Assembly: GCA_030668165.1 (NCBI GenBank)
Contig: DAOUUM010000234.1
Coordinates: 1-5,439, forward strand
Direction: 5' to 3'
DNA length: 5,439 bases
Source: Candidatus Heimdallarchaeota archaeon
GTDB taxonomy: Archaea; Asgardarchaeota; Heimdallarchaeia; Heimdallarchaeales; Kariarchaeaceae
In this document: piece by piece, positions 1-5,439 of the stretch
How the letters are laid out: each line of letters opens with the position of its first letter
Numbering within the stretch: the stretch's first letter is position 1
Made by a program: the position numbers and the translations under genes
Notes under the pieces: model-generated
What the model was told of the DNA's origin: nothing
What the model saw: only the letters and a program-made list of their open reading frames with translations
The model's database searches: none

Positions 1-78
1 ACTTTCAACGAAGACAGGTAATCCACGCTTCACCGGTGGGTCATTGCTCTGTGGCATTTCCAAGAGGGTTTTCCACAT
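1..78 (-). CDS. N-terminal fragment of unrecognised protein, possibly transposase-like, runs off left edge
   Basis: A minus-strand frame is free of stops from the window edge to position 156 (52 codons), closed upstream by a TAG at 157-159. The only standard start in it is the ATG at 76-78, giving 26 visible residues that begin MWKTLLEMPQSND and contain PPVKRGLPVF. The 26 codons before that ATG are also open and strongly basic (KHNYRPNARKRSP), so the true start could lie further upstream if the 5' end is damaged. A W-x-x-L-L-x-x-P stretch followed by KRGxP resembles the opening of some DDE transposases (KRGRP-type motif), but too little is visible to assign a family. The stretch is about 47% G+C, clearly above its surroundings, which fits acquired DNA. 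The opposite strand also has an open frame here, which I read as its shadow. Confidence 0.3.
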   Translation of the reverse strand, partial: MWKTLLEMPQSNDPPVKRGLPVFVES

Positions 79-169
79 GAGTCTTACACCAGTATGTTCA
101 TTACGAACAGGACTTCTCTTACGAGCATTCGGCCTGTAGTTATGCTTTTCCGTACCCTATGATTAAATC

Positions 170-197
170 CTAGGGTGACAGGTAGCTACTGTCCTAG
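170..197. repeat. Imperfect palindrome / hairpin
   Basis: The arms CTAGG (170-174) and CCTAG (193-197) enclose ACA (178-180), the 8-base palindrome GTAGCTAC (182-189) and TGT (190-192), with a three-base bulge and a one-base bulge on the left side. It lies between the putative transposase-like reading frame and the decayed gene. It could be a subterminal hairpin of an insertion element or a protein-binding palindrome. No T-tract follows directly, so it is a poor terminator. Confidence 0.45.
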
Positions 198-200
198 TCC

Positions 201-234
201 TTTATTATCAACCCATGAGGTTGGATAACATAAA
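201..234. repeat. Second imperfect hairpin
   Basis: CAACC (209-213) and GGTTG (219-223) form a 5-base stem around a 5-base loop. With single-base bulges the stem extends outward through TTTATTAT on the left and ATAACATAAA on the right. It starts three bases after the first palindrome and ends where the G+C content drops, so the two together may mark the end of an inserted segment. No target-site duplication can be tested because the other end is outside the window. Confidence 0.35.
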
Positions 235-289
235 CACTAGATCAGTTCAGTATTTAAACTACTGAATCAGAAAATATTCCCAAAATCAG

Positions 290-537
290 TTTTTGACAAA
301 CTATTACACAGGCCCATTAATTAAATTCTTGAGTGATAATAGAAATAGGTTGAACAATAGTACAGGTAAATATTAATGTTGAGATGAGAGTTGAAGATCA
401 TCTAAAATGTATGTATATACAAAATTAATCATGATATCAAGTAGATAAATAATGTATGGACTTGGATAACCTTATGCAAACGTGAGAATGATATCTGGAT
501 ACGAATGGGTGAAGTCTCTAGTATGAAACCACAATAA
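290..537 (+). pseudogene. Decayed, 5'-truncated paralog of the downstream NTF2/SnoaL-like gene
   Basis: Codons 454-534, followed by a TAA at 535-537, read VWTWITLCKRENDIWIRMGE then VSSMKPQ and match the end of the intact gene (1022-1105) at 17 of 27 residues, with the stop in the same place. Further upstream, GPLIKFLSDN (311-340) matches DPIVKLSDDG, and IVQVNI (357-374) matches VVSQVKI. The pieces lie in different frames. A net two-base loss near 347 separates the first two. The Gln-Val to Trp-Thr-Trp interval is 94 bases instead of 60, consistent with a 34-base insertion that also shifts frame. In-frame stops include TGA at 351-353 where the intact gene has TGG, and TAG at 442-444 where it has CAG. 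I find no counterpart of the N-terminal half upstream. The differences in the tail include many synonymous changes, so the copy probably diverged as a working gene before it decayed. Confidence 0.8.
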
Positions 538-631
538 GATAAAAAGGACATTTGAGTGAAAAAATTGAATTACTACGCATTCTACATCATGAATTGATTA
601 ATCTGTAATATTTTGAATAATAATGCTATAC

Positions 632-639
632 ATTATAAG
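632..639 (+). promoter_or_regulatory. TATA-like box for the NTF2-like gene
   Basis: ATTATAAG is centred about 26 bases before the ATG at 662, the usual archaeal TATA-to-start distance. If it is used, the transcript would start at or within a base or two of that ATG and be leaderless. An AGGA at 645-648 is the only purine run nearby and sits 13 bases from the ATG. Confidence 0.45.
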
Positions 640-661
640 CAAGTAGGATAAATTGGTACCG

Positions 662-1105
662 ATGATTTATATTGATGAAATTAGATCGATAAATATGAAT
701 CATAGTAAATATGAACAGGAGTTACTAGATCTTCACACGCAGGTAGAAGAGGCATATCTAAACAAGGATGTAGGATTTTTTACCAAAGATATTGCCAATG
801 ACTACTTTTCGATTTCACGGGGAAAGTTAATAAAACCTTCAAAAGGTAAAATCACACAAATATTTACCAATTATTTGGGAAATACTAATTTTAATGAATA
901 TAAGAACCTAATGGATCCTATTGTGAAGCTGTCAGATGACGGCACCCTAGGCTGGGTTGTCTCCCAGGTTAAGATCGGAGCAGAGCGAGAGATGGAAGGT
1001 TTAACACATCAGATAGATGATATCTGGACATGGATAACTCTATACCAGAAAGTGGATGATAACTGGATCCGAATGGGTGAAGTTAACAGTATGAATCCGA
1101 AATAA
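662..1105 (+). CDS. NTF2/SnoaL-like (DUF4440-type) small protein
   Basis: This 147-residue protein has the order of a single cone-shaped NTF2-like fold. A first helix (KYEQELLDLHTQVEEAYLNKD, residues 17-37) is followed by the DYFSISRGK strand (47-55). A curved-sheet region follows with LSDDGTLGWVVSQVK (90-104), WTWITLYQK (122-130) and the final NWIRMGEVNS (134-143). Members of this superfamily are small enzymes or binding proteins with a central pocket, and the substrate cannot be told from sequence. There is no signal peptide or membrane segment, so it should be cytoplasmic. ATG 662 is chosen because a TATA-like box sits about 26 bases upstream. TTG 653 and ATG 695 are alternatives, and the latter (136 residues, starting MNHSKYEQ) would still include the whole fold. 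The gene stands alone, behind a dead copy of itself, and converges on the oxidoreductase gene. Confidence 0.8.
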   Translation: MIYIDEIRSINMNHSKYEQELLDLHTQVEEAYLNKDVGFFTKDIANDYFSISRGKLIKPSKGKITQIFTNYLGNTNFNEYKNLMDPIVKLSDDGTLGWVVSQVKIGAEREMEGLTHQIDDIWTWITLYQKVDDNWIRMGEVNSMNPK

Positions 1106-1148
1106 GCAACCTTATTTCAAAATACTGGTAATTTTTCATAAGAATTAA

Positions 1149-1162
1149 TTTTTAATTTTTTT
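1149..1162 (+). terminator. Oligo-T terminator after the NTF2-like gene
   Basis: Five T, AA, then seven T lie 44-57 bases past the TAA, with a shorter T5 run near 1132. Archaeal RNA polymerase terminates at such T-tracts without needing a hairpin. The tract faces the plus strand, so it serves the NTF2-like gene; the convergent gene has no comparable tract on its own strand here. Confidence 0.55.
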
Positions 1163-1182
1163 CTATACTATTTTCATACATA

Positions 1183-3069
1183 TTAGTTAAGTTCTAGTAA
1201 TTTATCCAAACTGAGTTCCTCAATTGTTTCTTTGCTAGGTACTCCTTCATCATCCCAGCCCATTGATTTGTAATATAATAACAATTCTCTACTATATATT
1301 TTCTTTTTTATGGCCTTATTCTCAGGTGTATCCTCAGTGTAGAATTTATCTGGAAGATAATCATCGTTTGATTTAAACCCTCTATGATTATTTACCATTC
1401 TCTCTAAGGTGAGAATCCGTCGACCCACATCAAATAGATCTCGTTTCTCATATTTTACACCATTGATTAATTTAATGGCCTTCACCATGGGTGCACAATT
1501 CATCATTGGTAAGAAGAGTGATGGGGTGTATGAAATAAATGGTTGCTTGATCGCTTTGGGTAGGTATTTGATAGCCAGGTGCAGATCTATATATGCATAA
1601 AAGTCATGAATACAAGTGCCAATAGAATCAATTAGCGAGATAATCACTGTGGTCAGTCCTACTAATCTCCCCTTGCCAGACCATGTCTTTGGGTTGACAC
1701 TCACAGGTTCTTTTAACATCTCAACACCGATTGATACTCCACCTCTGATGTGGCATGCACCTCTTGATGAGATCCCATATCCCAGACCCTGTCCAAATAA
1801 TTTCCTGGGTGCATATGCAGAGAATTCCATTCCCTTCACCTGAGCAACCACATGATCAAGATCATTATTTTTAATATAGTTTGTCGAACCCTCAGCAAGC
1901 TCATCTCCCAGTTTGGATGACCTTTGAGAGATTTCATCAAGTAGCTGATAGTATTTATCAACTAATTCGCTGTCTGATATGTTCTCATTTTCTTTGAGCA
2001 ATATTGTTTTGTAAATTGCCAATATATGTCCGGTACTGATTGCATCCATTCCAAGACCGGTTACATACTCAGTTAGTGGAAGAATTACCAGCGGATCATA
2101 GATTCCCAGATTAGGACCAAGTAACAGAATAGATTCAAATTCAGGTGTTCTGATTATCTCATCTTTGATCTTGTAATGATGACGACAAGCGACCACACAT
2201 CCAGAACATGCAGTATGTTTGCTTTGAAAATCAGTAAAATTATCCTCGAAAAGGGATTCCATCCTACTGTCCTGATTTCTGGTGTAATTATCCACGCCCA
2301 ATCCCTTGCCCTCATGATAGATTCTTGTGTAGAATTTGGTTCCATGATTGTTGTATTTCTCATATAGCTGGTGATTTTTGGTAAGTTTAATTAGTTCCTT
2401 CTCATATGTTTTAACACCCTCAGTATCCTTAACCTGGTATTTGTTGGATTTATCACCATCAATGATTATTGCTTTGAGATTCTTGGATCCCATTATTGCA
2501 CCCATACCTCCTCGTCCAAATTCATTCTCCATATTATGTGTTATACTTGCATATTTGACCAGTTTCTCACCAGCTGGACCAATTGTCATGATTGCTCCGC
2601 TGTGAATCTTTGCAAGTTCAGTTTCTGTTTCCTGTACTGTTTTCCTCGCAAGATTATCTGCAGGATGAATTGAGAAATCAGAACCATTGAAAATTAGATA
2701 ACTAAGTTCTTCTAGTTTTCCAGTAATCAACAAAGCATCAATACCAGCACGTCTAATTGAAGGTCCCAATCTGCCCCCCATATTACTACTTGATATTGTG
2801 TTAGTCAATGGAGAAATAGAAACTAGAGAAGTTCTGACCGCGGTGGGAAATCTTGTACCTACAAGTGGACCAATTGAGAAAACTAATCCATTGTCCTCTG
2901 CTAATGGTTCCACATCCATACCAATCTCTTTTGCAAATGTATAGAGACCCAAACCTCGACCACCGATATAGTCTCTGGCAATCTGCGCTGGATATTCAAG
3001 GAAACTCAATTTATTATCATTAAGGTTAATGTGAGCGATTTTTAAGTTATTCAATATTTCATTTACCAT
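1183..3069 (-). CDS. Aldehyde ferredoxin oxidoreductase family protein (tungsten-dependent type)
   Basis: Full-length, 628 residues from the ATG at 3069-3067. Family members oxidise aldehydes to carboxylic acids and pass electrons to ferredoxin, using a tungsten bis-pterin and a [4Fe-4S] cluster. Visible motifs are GGRGLG (36-41), GPLVGTRFPTAVRTS (67-81), GPAGE (164-168) and GRGGMGAIMGSKNLKAI (185-201). The cluster motif CSGCVVAC has Cys288, Cys291 and Cys295, and the fourth ligand is Cys486 in DSIGTC. The first three positions equal those known for the Pyrococcus furiosus enzyme, which supports this start over TTG 3096. His440 in GACHIRGG likely matches the family's active-site histidine. 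The first pterin loop reads TGLGMD (337-342), with Thr where Asp or Asn is common. No membrane span or twin-arginine signal is seen, so it is cytoplasmic. Substrate class cannot be fixed. No ferredoxin or pterin-synthesis gene is adjacent; stress-protein-like genes diverge from it. Confidence 0.95.
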   Translation of the reverse strand: MVNEILNNLKIAHINLNDNKLSFLEYPAQIARDYIGGRGLGLYTFAKEIGMDVEPLAEDNGLVFSIGPLVGTRFPTAVRTSLVSISPLTNTISSSNMGGRLGPSIRRAGIDALLITGKLEELSYLIFNGSDFSIHPADNLARKTVQETETELAKIHSGAIMTIGPAGEKLVKYASITHNMENEFGRGGMGAIMGSKNLKAIIIDGDKSNKYQVKDTEGVKTYEKELIKLTKNHQLYEKYNNHGTKFYTRIYHEGKGLGVDNYTRNQDSRMESLFEDNFTDFQSKHTACSGCVVACRHHYKIKDEIIRTPEFESILLLGPNLGIYDPLVILPLTEYVTGLGMDAISTGHILAIYKTILLKENENISDSELVDKYYQLLDEISQRSSKLGDELAEGSTNYIKNNDLDHVVAQVKGMEFSAYAPRKLFGQGLGYGISSRGACHIRGGVSIGVEMLKEPVSVNPKTWSGKGRLVGLTTVIISLIDSIGTCIHDFYAYIDLHLAIKYLPKAIKQPFISYTPSLFLPMMNCAPMVKAIKLINGVKYEKRDLFDVGRRILTLERMVNNHRGFKSNDDYLPDKFYTEDTPENKAIKKKIYSRELLLYYKSMGWDDEGVPSKETIEELSLDKLLELN

Positions 3070-3112
3070 ATCATCTATAATATGTATTGACCCCAATTAT
3101 TAGTGAATTGTC

Positions 3113-3124
3113 AAAATTTTATGT
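3113..3124 (-). promoter_or_regulatory. TATA-like box for the oxidoreductase gene
   Basis: Read on the minus strand this is ACATAAAATTTT. A transcript starting about 26 bases on would begin near 3092, giving a leader of roughly 23 bases to ATG 3069 and leaving TTG 3096 outside the message. No Shine-Dalgarno match lies at a useful distance before the ATG. Confidence 0.4.
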
Positions 3125-3159
3125 AATTGGAAACGGCGGAGGTTAATTCTTGATAATAA

Positions 3160-3189
3160 TACAATAGCTAGAAATTTTTAAATATTGTA
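3160..3189. promoter_or_regulatory. Dyad TACAATA-N16-TATTGTA, candidate operator
   Basis: Two perfect 7-base inverted half-sites (3160-3166 and 3183-3189) are separated by 16 bases in the gap between divergent genes, upstream of both predicted TATA boxes. That placement suits an activator or shared regulator. The region is very AT-rich, so a chance dyad is possible. Confidence 0.3.
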
Positions 3190-3267
3190 CTAGACAACTG
3201 TTTTCTACATATATTCTATTAATTATACATTTTTTGTAGTTATTCCATTCCCTTTCAAAGCAATAAT

Positions 3268-3289
3268 TTTTATAATTTAATATTATAAG
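3268..3289 (+). promoter_or_regulatory. TATA-like boxes for the first USP-like gene
   Basis: Two candidates overlap: TTTATAATTT (3268-3277), predicting a start near 3298, and ATTATAAG (3282-3289), predicting a start near 3311 and a leader of about 25 bases. The second is identical to the box before the NTF2-like gene. No convincing Shine-Dalgarno sequence precedes ATG 3336. Confidence 0.45.
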
Positions 3290-3294
3290 TAGGA

Positions 3295-3315
3295 ATTACC
3301 TTTTAGTTTGGTAAT
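3295..3315. promoter_or_regulatory. Inverted repeat at the predicted transcript start
   Basis: ATTACC (3295-3300) and GGTAAT (3310-3315) are perfect inverted copies separated by nine bases. They start six bases after the TATA-like box and cover both predicted start sites. A repressor bound here would block initiation. In RNA it would form only a weak hairpin. Confidence 0.3.
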
Positions 3316-3335
3316 ACAAAGGTTGGGAACCGACT

Positions 3336-4358
3336 ATGCCAACAGAATCTCGAATCGAAACCGTAGATAAGATGTTTCAAAACGCTTCAAAACCTAGAAC
3401 CATAATTGAGGATATTGATCCCATTACAAAACTCGGTTGTATTTATGATGCAACACCACAGGGTGAGAATGGGCTGAATATAGCCACAGAATTTGCCAAG
3501 AATTTACATCTGCCACTTAAAACTTTCACGACTAACGATTATTATTATGACTTTAAGAAGACCATAGATGAGATTAATAACAAGGAAGTTGATTCCCGAA
3601 ATTATATTGATCAGTTTGCATCTGAGGAAGAACTTGAAGTCGAAATCAAGGTTTTGATGGGTGGGAAAATCAAAAAAGTATTTGCGATGATGAATTCTGA
3701 ATTTGAGGAGAAGGATAAGCTCAGTGGTTTAATTACTGAAAAATTAATTGAGAATAATTTTAGTCTTCTAGTTGCTGGATCACCATTAATGAGGGCTAGA
3801 GAGGATACTGGGACACTTGGTTACTATTTATCCATCTTACTAAAAAATCCGAAGATTCATTCCAATTTCTTCCTTGTACCTGATCAATTGACCAAGAGAG
3901 GAGACTCGATGCTTGGTTTTGTCTCATATAAACAAAAAGAAGGGACAATCTCAACCATTATCAGAAGGGGACTATCTATACGTAAACAATCACAAAATAT
4001 CACGATAGTTGGACTCATTGAGGAAAACACCTTAGAAATGATTGCAAGATCTGAAATAGATGAGGAAGAGGCAGATCTTGAAGCCAAGATTATCGAGGTG
4101 TCAGGCAGAATTAAGGATAAATTCATCGAAAATTTTGAGGAAGTAGATATTAGTCCCAAATTTGAATTAAATTTTAACTACAACATTGAGATCGGTAATT
4201 TGACATCAATAGTAAAAGATCAGTTAGAGAAAAATAACCCCTCCTTTGTCCTGGTAAGAAGTGTATCGACACTTGATGAACACCTGCATTCAAATGCTGA
4301 ATCAATTGCCAGGATCGCATTGGGTGAGGGATATCCTGTTCTCATTCTATATGATTAG
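3336..4358 (+). CDS. Double-domain universal-stress-protein-like protein, first tandem copy
   Basis: A 340-residue cytoplasmic protein that appears to be two USP-like alpha/beta domains in one chain; single USPs are about 140-160 residues. Domain 1 spans roughly 30-185. GCIYDATPQGENGLNIATEF (34-53) fits the first strand and helix that in USPs hold the nucleotide-contacting Asp. LLVAGSPLMRARE (144-156) and NFFLVP (177-182) fit the last two strands. Domain 2 spans roughly 190-340, from MLGFVSYKQKEGTIS (192-206) to FVLVRSV (304-310) and YPVLILYD (333-340). The classical ATP loop (GxxG, nine residues, GS/T) is not intact in either half, so nucleotide binding is uncertain. An acidic linker (IDEEEADLE, 241-249) interrupts domain 2. 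ATG 3336 is the first good start after the TATA-like boxes. The next gene is a paralog 119 bases downstream. The specific role is unknown; a ligand-sensing or stress-related function is inferred from the fold only. Confidence 0.75.
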   Translation: MPTESRIETVDKMFQNASKPRTIIEDIDPITKLGCIYDATPQGENGLNIATEFAKNLHLPLKTFTTNDYYYDFKKTIDEINNKEVDSRNYIDQFASEEELEVEIKVLMGGKIKKVFAMMNSEFEEKDKLSGLITEKLIENNFSLLVAGSPLMRAREDTGTLGYYLSILLKNPKIHSNFFLVPDQLTKRGDSMLGFVSYKQKEGTISTIIRRGLSIRKQSQNITIVGLIEENTLEMIARSEIDEEEADLEAKIIEVSGRIKDKFIENFEEVDISPKFELNFNYNIEIGNLTSIVKDQLEKNNPSFVLVRSVSTLDEHLHSNAESIARIALGEGYPVLILYD

Positions 4359-4415
4359 CATTTTTCAAATTTCTGCAGATTACTTGGTTTTAATCATTAC
4401 TCATCAACCTAATTC

Positions 4416-4422
4416 TTATAAT
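4416..4422 (+). promoter_or_regulatory. TATA-like box for the second USP-like gene
   Basis: TTATAAT lies so that transcription would start near 4445, about 33 bases before ATG 4478. This suggests the second copy can be transcribed on its own, although a short T5 run at 4361-4365 is the only possible terminator after the first copy, and read-through is likely too. Confidence 0.35.
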
Positions 4423-4466
4423 GATATTTGCAATTCTTGGCTAGTTCAAAATTAATTTTATAGGGC

Positions 4467-4472
4467 TGTGAT
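4467..4472 (+). promoter_or_regulatory. Shine-Dalgarno-like site for the second USP-like gene
   Basis: TGTGAT matches five bases of the archaeal GGTGATC consensus (complement of the 16S rRNA tail) and ends five bases before ATG 4478. It supports that start and contrasts with the first copy, which lacks such a site. Confidence 0.4.
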
Positions 4473-4477
4473 ATATC

Positions 4478-5439
4478 ATGGATGAATCGAAACTTGATAA
4501 AATAGAAGAAATTTTCCTTCAATCAACTAAACCTAAAATAGTAATAGAAAAAGGAAAGAAAGTATCCAAGCTTGGAGGTATATTCGATGCCACTAAACAG
4601 GGCGAAAACGCACTTTTATTAGCTACCACACTTGCTAAGGCGTTAAGTCTCCCTATCAAAATTTACACAGCTGATGATTTCTATATGAAGATTAGTAAGA
4701 CTTCAGACGATATCAGAGGAAAAGAAAAGGAAATGGCGGATTATGTCGCACAACACTACGTAGAAGTTGAGGTCGCCTTTGAAATCGAACCTCTTATCAG
4801 CCCAAAAATAGATAAAATCCTCACCTACATGGATGAAGACGTAGTAGAGGAAGACAAACTAAGTCGACTCTTACTCAATACACTAATCAAGGAAAAATTT
4901 TCGATAGTGATCTCAGGATCTCCATTACTTGTCTCAAGGGAGGAGATTGGTAACTTTGGATTTTACCTTAGAAAATTACTGAAAGAAGCAGAGATAGAGG
5001 CTAATTTTCTACTAGTTCCATCAGAGATGCAAGAATTCAACAATTTAATTCTTGGTCTAGTTAATTACAGGCAAAAAGAAGATTCAAAAGAGATTATACT
5101 CAAACAGAGTCTCTCGCTTAAACCTTGGATAAATAATATTCGAATCTGTGGTATAATTGAAGATAATACCATTGAGACCATTGCCAAAGCAGAACTTCCT
5201 GAGGGAGAGGAGGAGAGTAGTATTAATTTTACCGAAGTCAAAAGTATGATCTCAGATAAGTATGAGGATAAACTTGGTAACTATACATTTGAAGATGAGG
5301 ACATGAGTCTTTCATGTGAGGTATCTGTGGGAGTTATCACCTCAGCAGTCAAATTAATCTTGGAAAAACACCGACCAGGTCTGGTATTGGTGAGAAATGT
5401 ATCCAAATCCGATGAGAACCTTGATCCTGAGGCAGAAAC
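4478..5439 (+). CDS. Double-domain universal-stress-protein-like protein, second tandem copy (3' end off the window)
   Basis: The frame stays open from ATG 4478 to the window end, giving 320 residues; by alignment with the first copy about 20 residues and the stop are missing. The two align colinearly along their whole length with only small gaps and perhaps 35-40% identity by eye. Shared blocks are GGIFDATKQGEN (33-44), EEDKLSRLLLNTLI (124-137), ISGSPLLVSRE (145-155), ANFLLVP (175-181), LGLVNYRQKE (192-201), GIIEDNTIETIAKAE (225-239) and LVLVRNVSKSDENL (302-315). The acidic stretch after the last alpha-helical block is also kept (PEGEEESS, 241-248). As in the first copy, no intact USP ATP loop is seen. 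The moderate identity means an old duplication, so the two proteins probably have distinct or complementary roles, perhaps as a heteromer; that is inference. Confidence 0.75.
   Translation, partial: MDESKLDKIEEIFLQSTKPKIVIEKGKKVSKLGGIFDATKQGENALLLATTLAKALSLPIKIYTADDFYMKISKTSDDIRGKEKEMADYVAQHYVEVEVAFEIEPLISPKIDKILTYMDEDVVEEDKLSRLLLNTLIKEKFSIVISGSPLLVSREEIGNFGFYLRKLLKEAEIEANFLLVPSEMQEFNNLILGLVNYRQKEDSKEIILKQSLSLKPWINNIRICGIIEDNTIETIAKAELPEGEEESSINFTEVKSMISDKYEDKLGNYTFEDEDMSLSCEVSVGVITSAVKLILEKHRPGLVLVRNVSKSDENLDPEAE

Noticed and set aside
2..139. A plus-strand open frame over the left edge, considered as the end of a TnpB-like protein with a guide-RNA-type 3' region.
   Set aside because: No zinc-ribbon cysteine pattern or recognisable TnpB tail; the minus-strand reading has more protein-like composition, so this looks like its shadow.
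552..608. An 18-codon frame from TTG with helical, Leu/Glu-rich residues (SEKIELLRILHHELINL).
   Set aside because: Very short, TTG start, no Shine-Dalgarno sequence or promoter, and no match to its neighbours; likely chance in AT-rich sequence.
653..661. TTG at 653 as start of the NTF2-like gene.
   Set aside because: The ATG at 662 is only three codons on and lies at the expected distance from the TATA-like box for a leaderless message.
1409..2605. Several open frames of 60-75 codons on either strand inside the oxidoreductase gene.
   Set aside because: They overlap a clearly coding frame, lack recognisable motifs and behave as its shadows.
3067..3096. TTG at 3096 as start of the oxidoreductase, adding nine residues.
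   Set aside because: ATG 3069 puts the cluster cysteines at the family's usual 288, 291 and 295, and a TATA-like box predicts a transcript start downstream of the TTG.
4411..4438. Direct repeat AATTCTT (4411-4417 and 4432-4438) before the second USP-like gene.
   Set aside because: Seven bases in an AT-rich gap is easily chance, and one copy overlaps the TATA-like box.
3884..4455. Minus-strand frame at 3884-4159 and plus-strand frame at 4261-4455 overlapping the first USP-like gene.
   Set aside because: Ser/Ile-rich antisense and out-of-frame readings of a conserved coding region with no independent start signals.

Overview
The window looks like AT-rich archaeal DNA. The evidence is TATA-like boxes about 25 bases upstream of likely transcript starts, an oligo-T terminator, little Shine-Dalgarno use, and a tungsten-type aldehyde ferredoxin oxidoreductase. 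An anaerobic archaeon, perhaps of the Asgard (Heimdall/Loki-type) group, fits the gene mix, but that placement is inference; nothing in the window identifies the lineage.

Left edge (1-235): the first 156 bases are about 47% G+C against roughly 30% just downstream. They hold a stop-free minus-strand frame that runs off the window, possibly the start of a transposase-like protein. Two imperfect hairpins follow (170-197 and 201-234). Next comes a decayed copy of an NTF2/SnoaL-like gene (about 290-537) with two frameshifts and in-frame stops. Its last 27 codons match the end of the intact gene immediately downstream (662-1105) at 17 positions. The left part therefore looks like a duplicated gene pair of which one copy has died, next to a possible mobile-element fragment.

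Centre (1183-3069, minus): a full-length aldehyde ferredoxin oxidoreductase family protein. It keeps the CxxCxxxC cluster motif, the distant fourth cysteine and the tungstopterin-binding glycine motifs. It converges on the NTF2-like gene, with the plus-strand T-tract between them.

Right (3336-5439, plus): two tandem paralogous genes for about 340-residue proteins that look like two universal-stress-protein (USP) type domains fused in one chain. The second runs off the window lacking about 20 residues. Both share unusual motifs (DATxQGEN, GSPL, YxQKE) in place of the usual USP nucleotide-binding loop. The first is divergent from the oxidoreductase across about 266 bases. That gap carries TATA-like boxes, a TACAATA-N16-TATTGTA dyad, a small inverted repeat at the expected USP transcript start, and an orphan GGAGGT.

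A working picture is an oxidoreductase for aldehydes and divergent sensor or stress proteins that may share regulation. That link is inferred from layout only.
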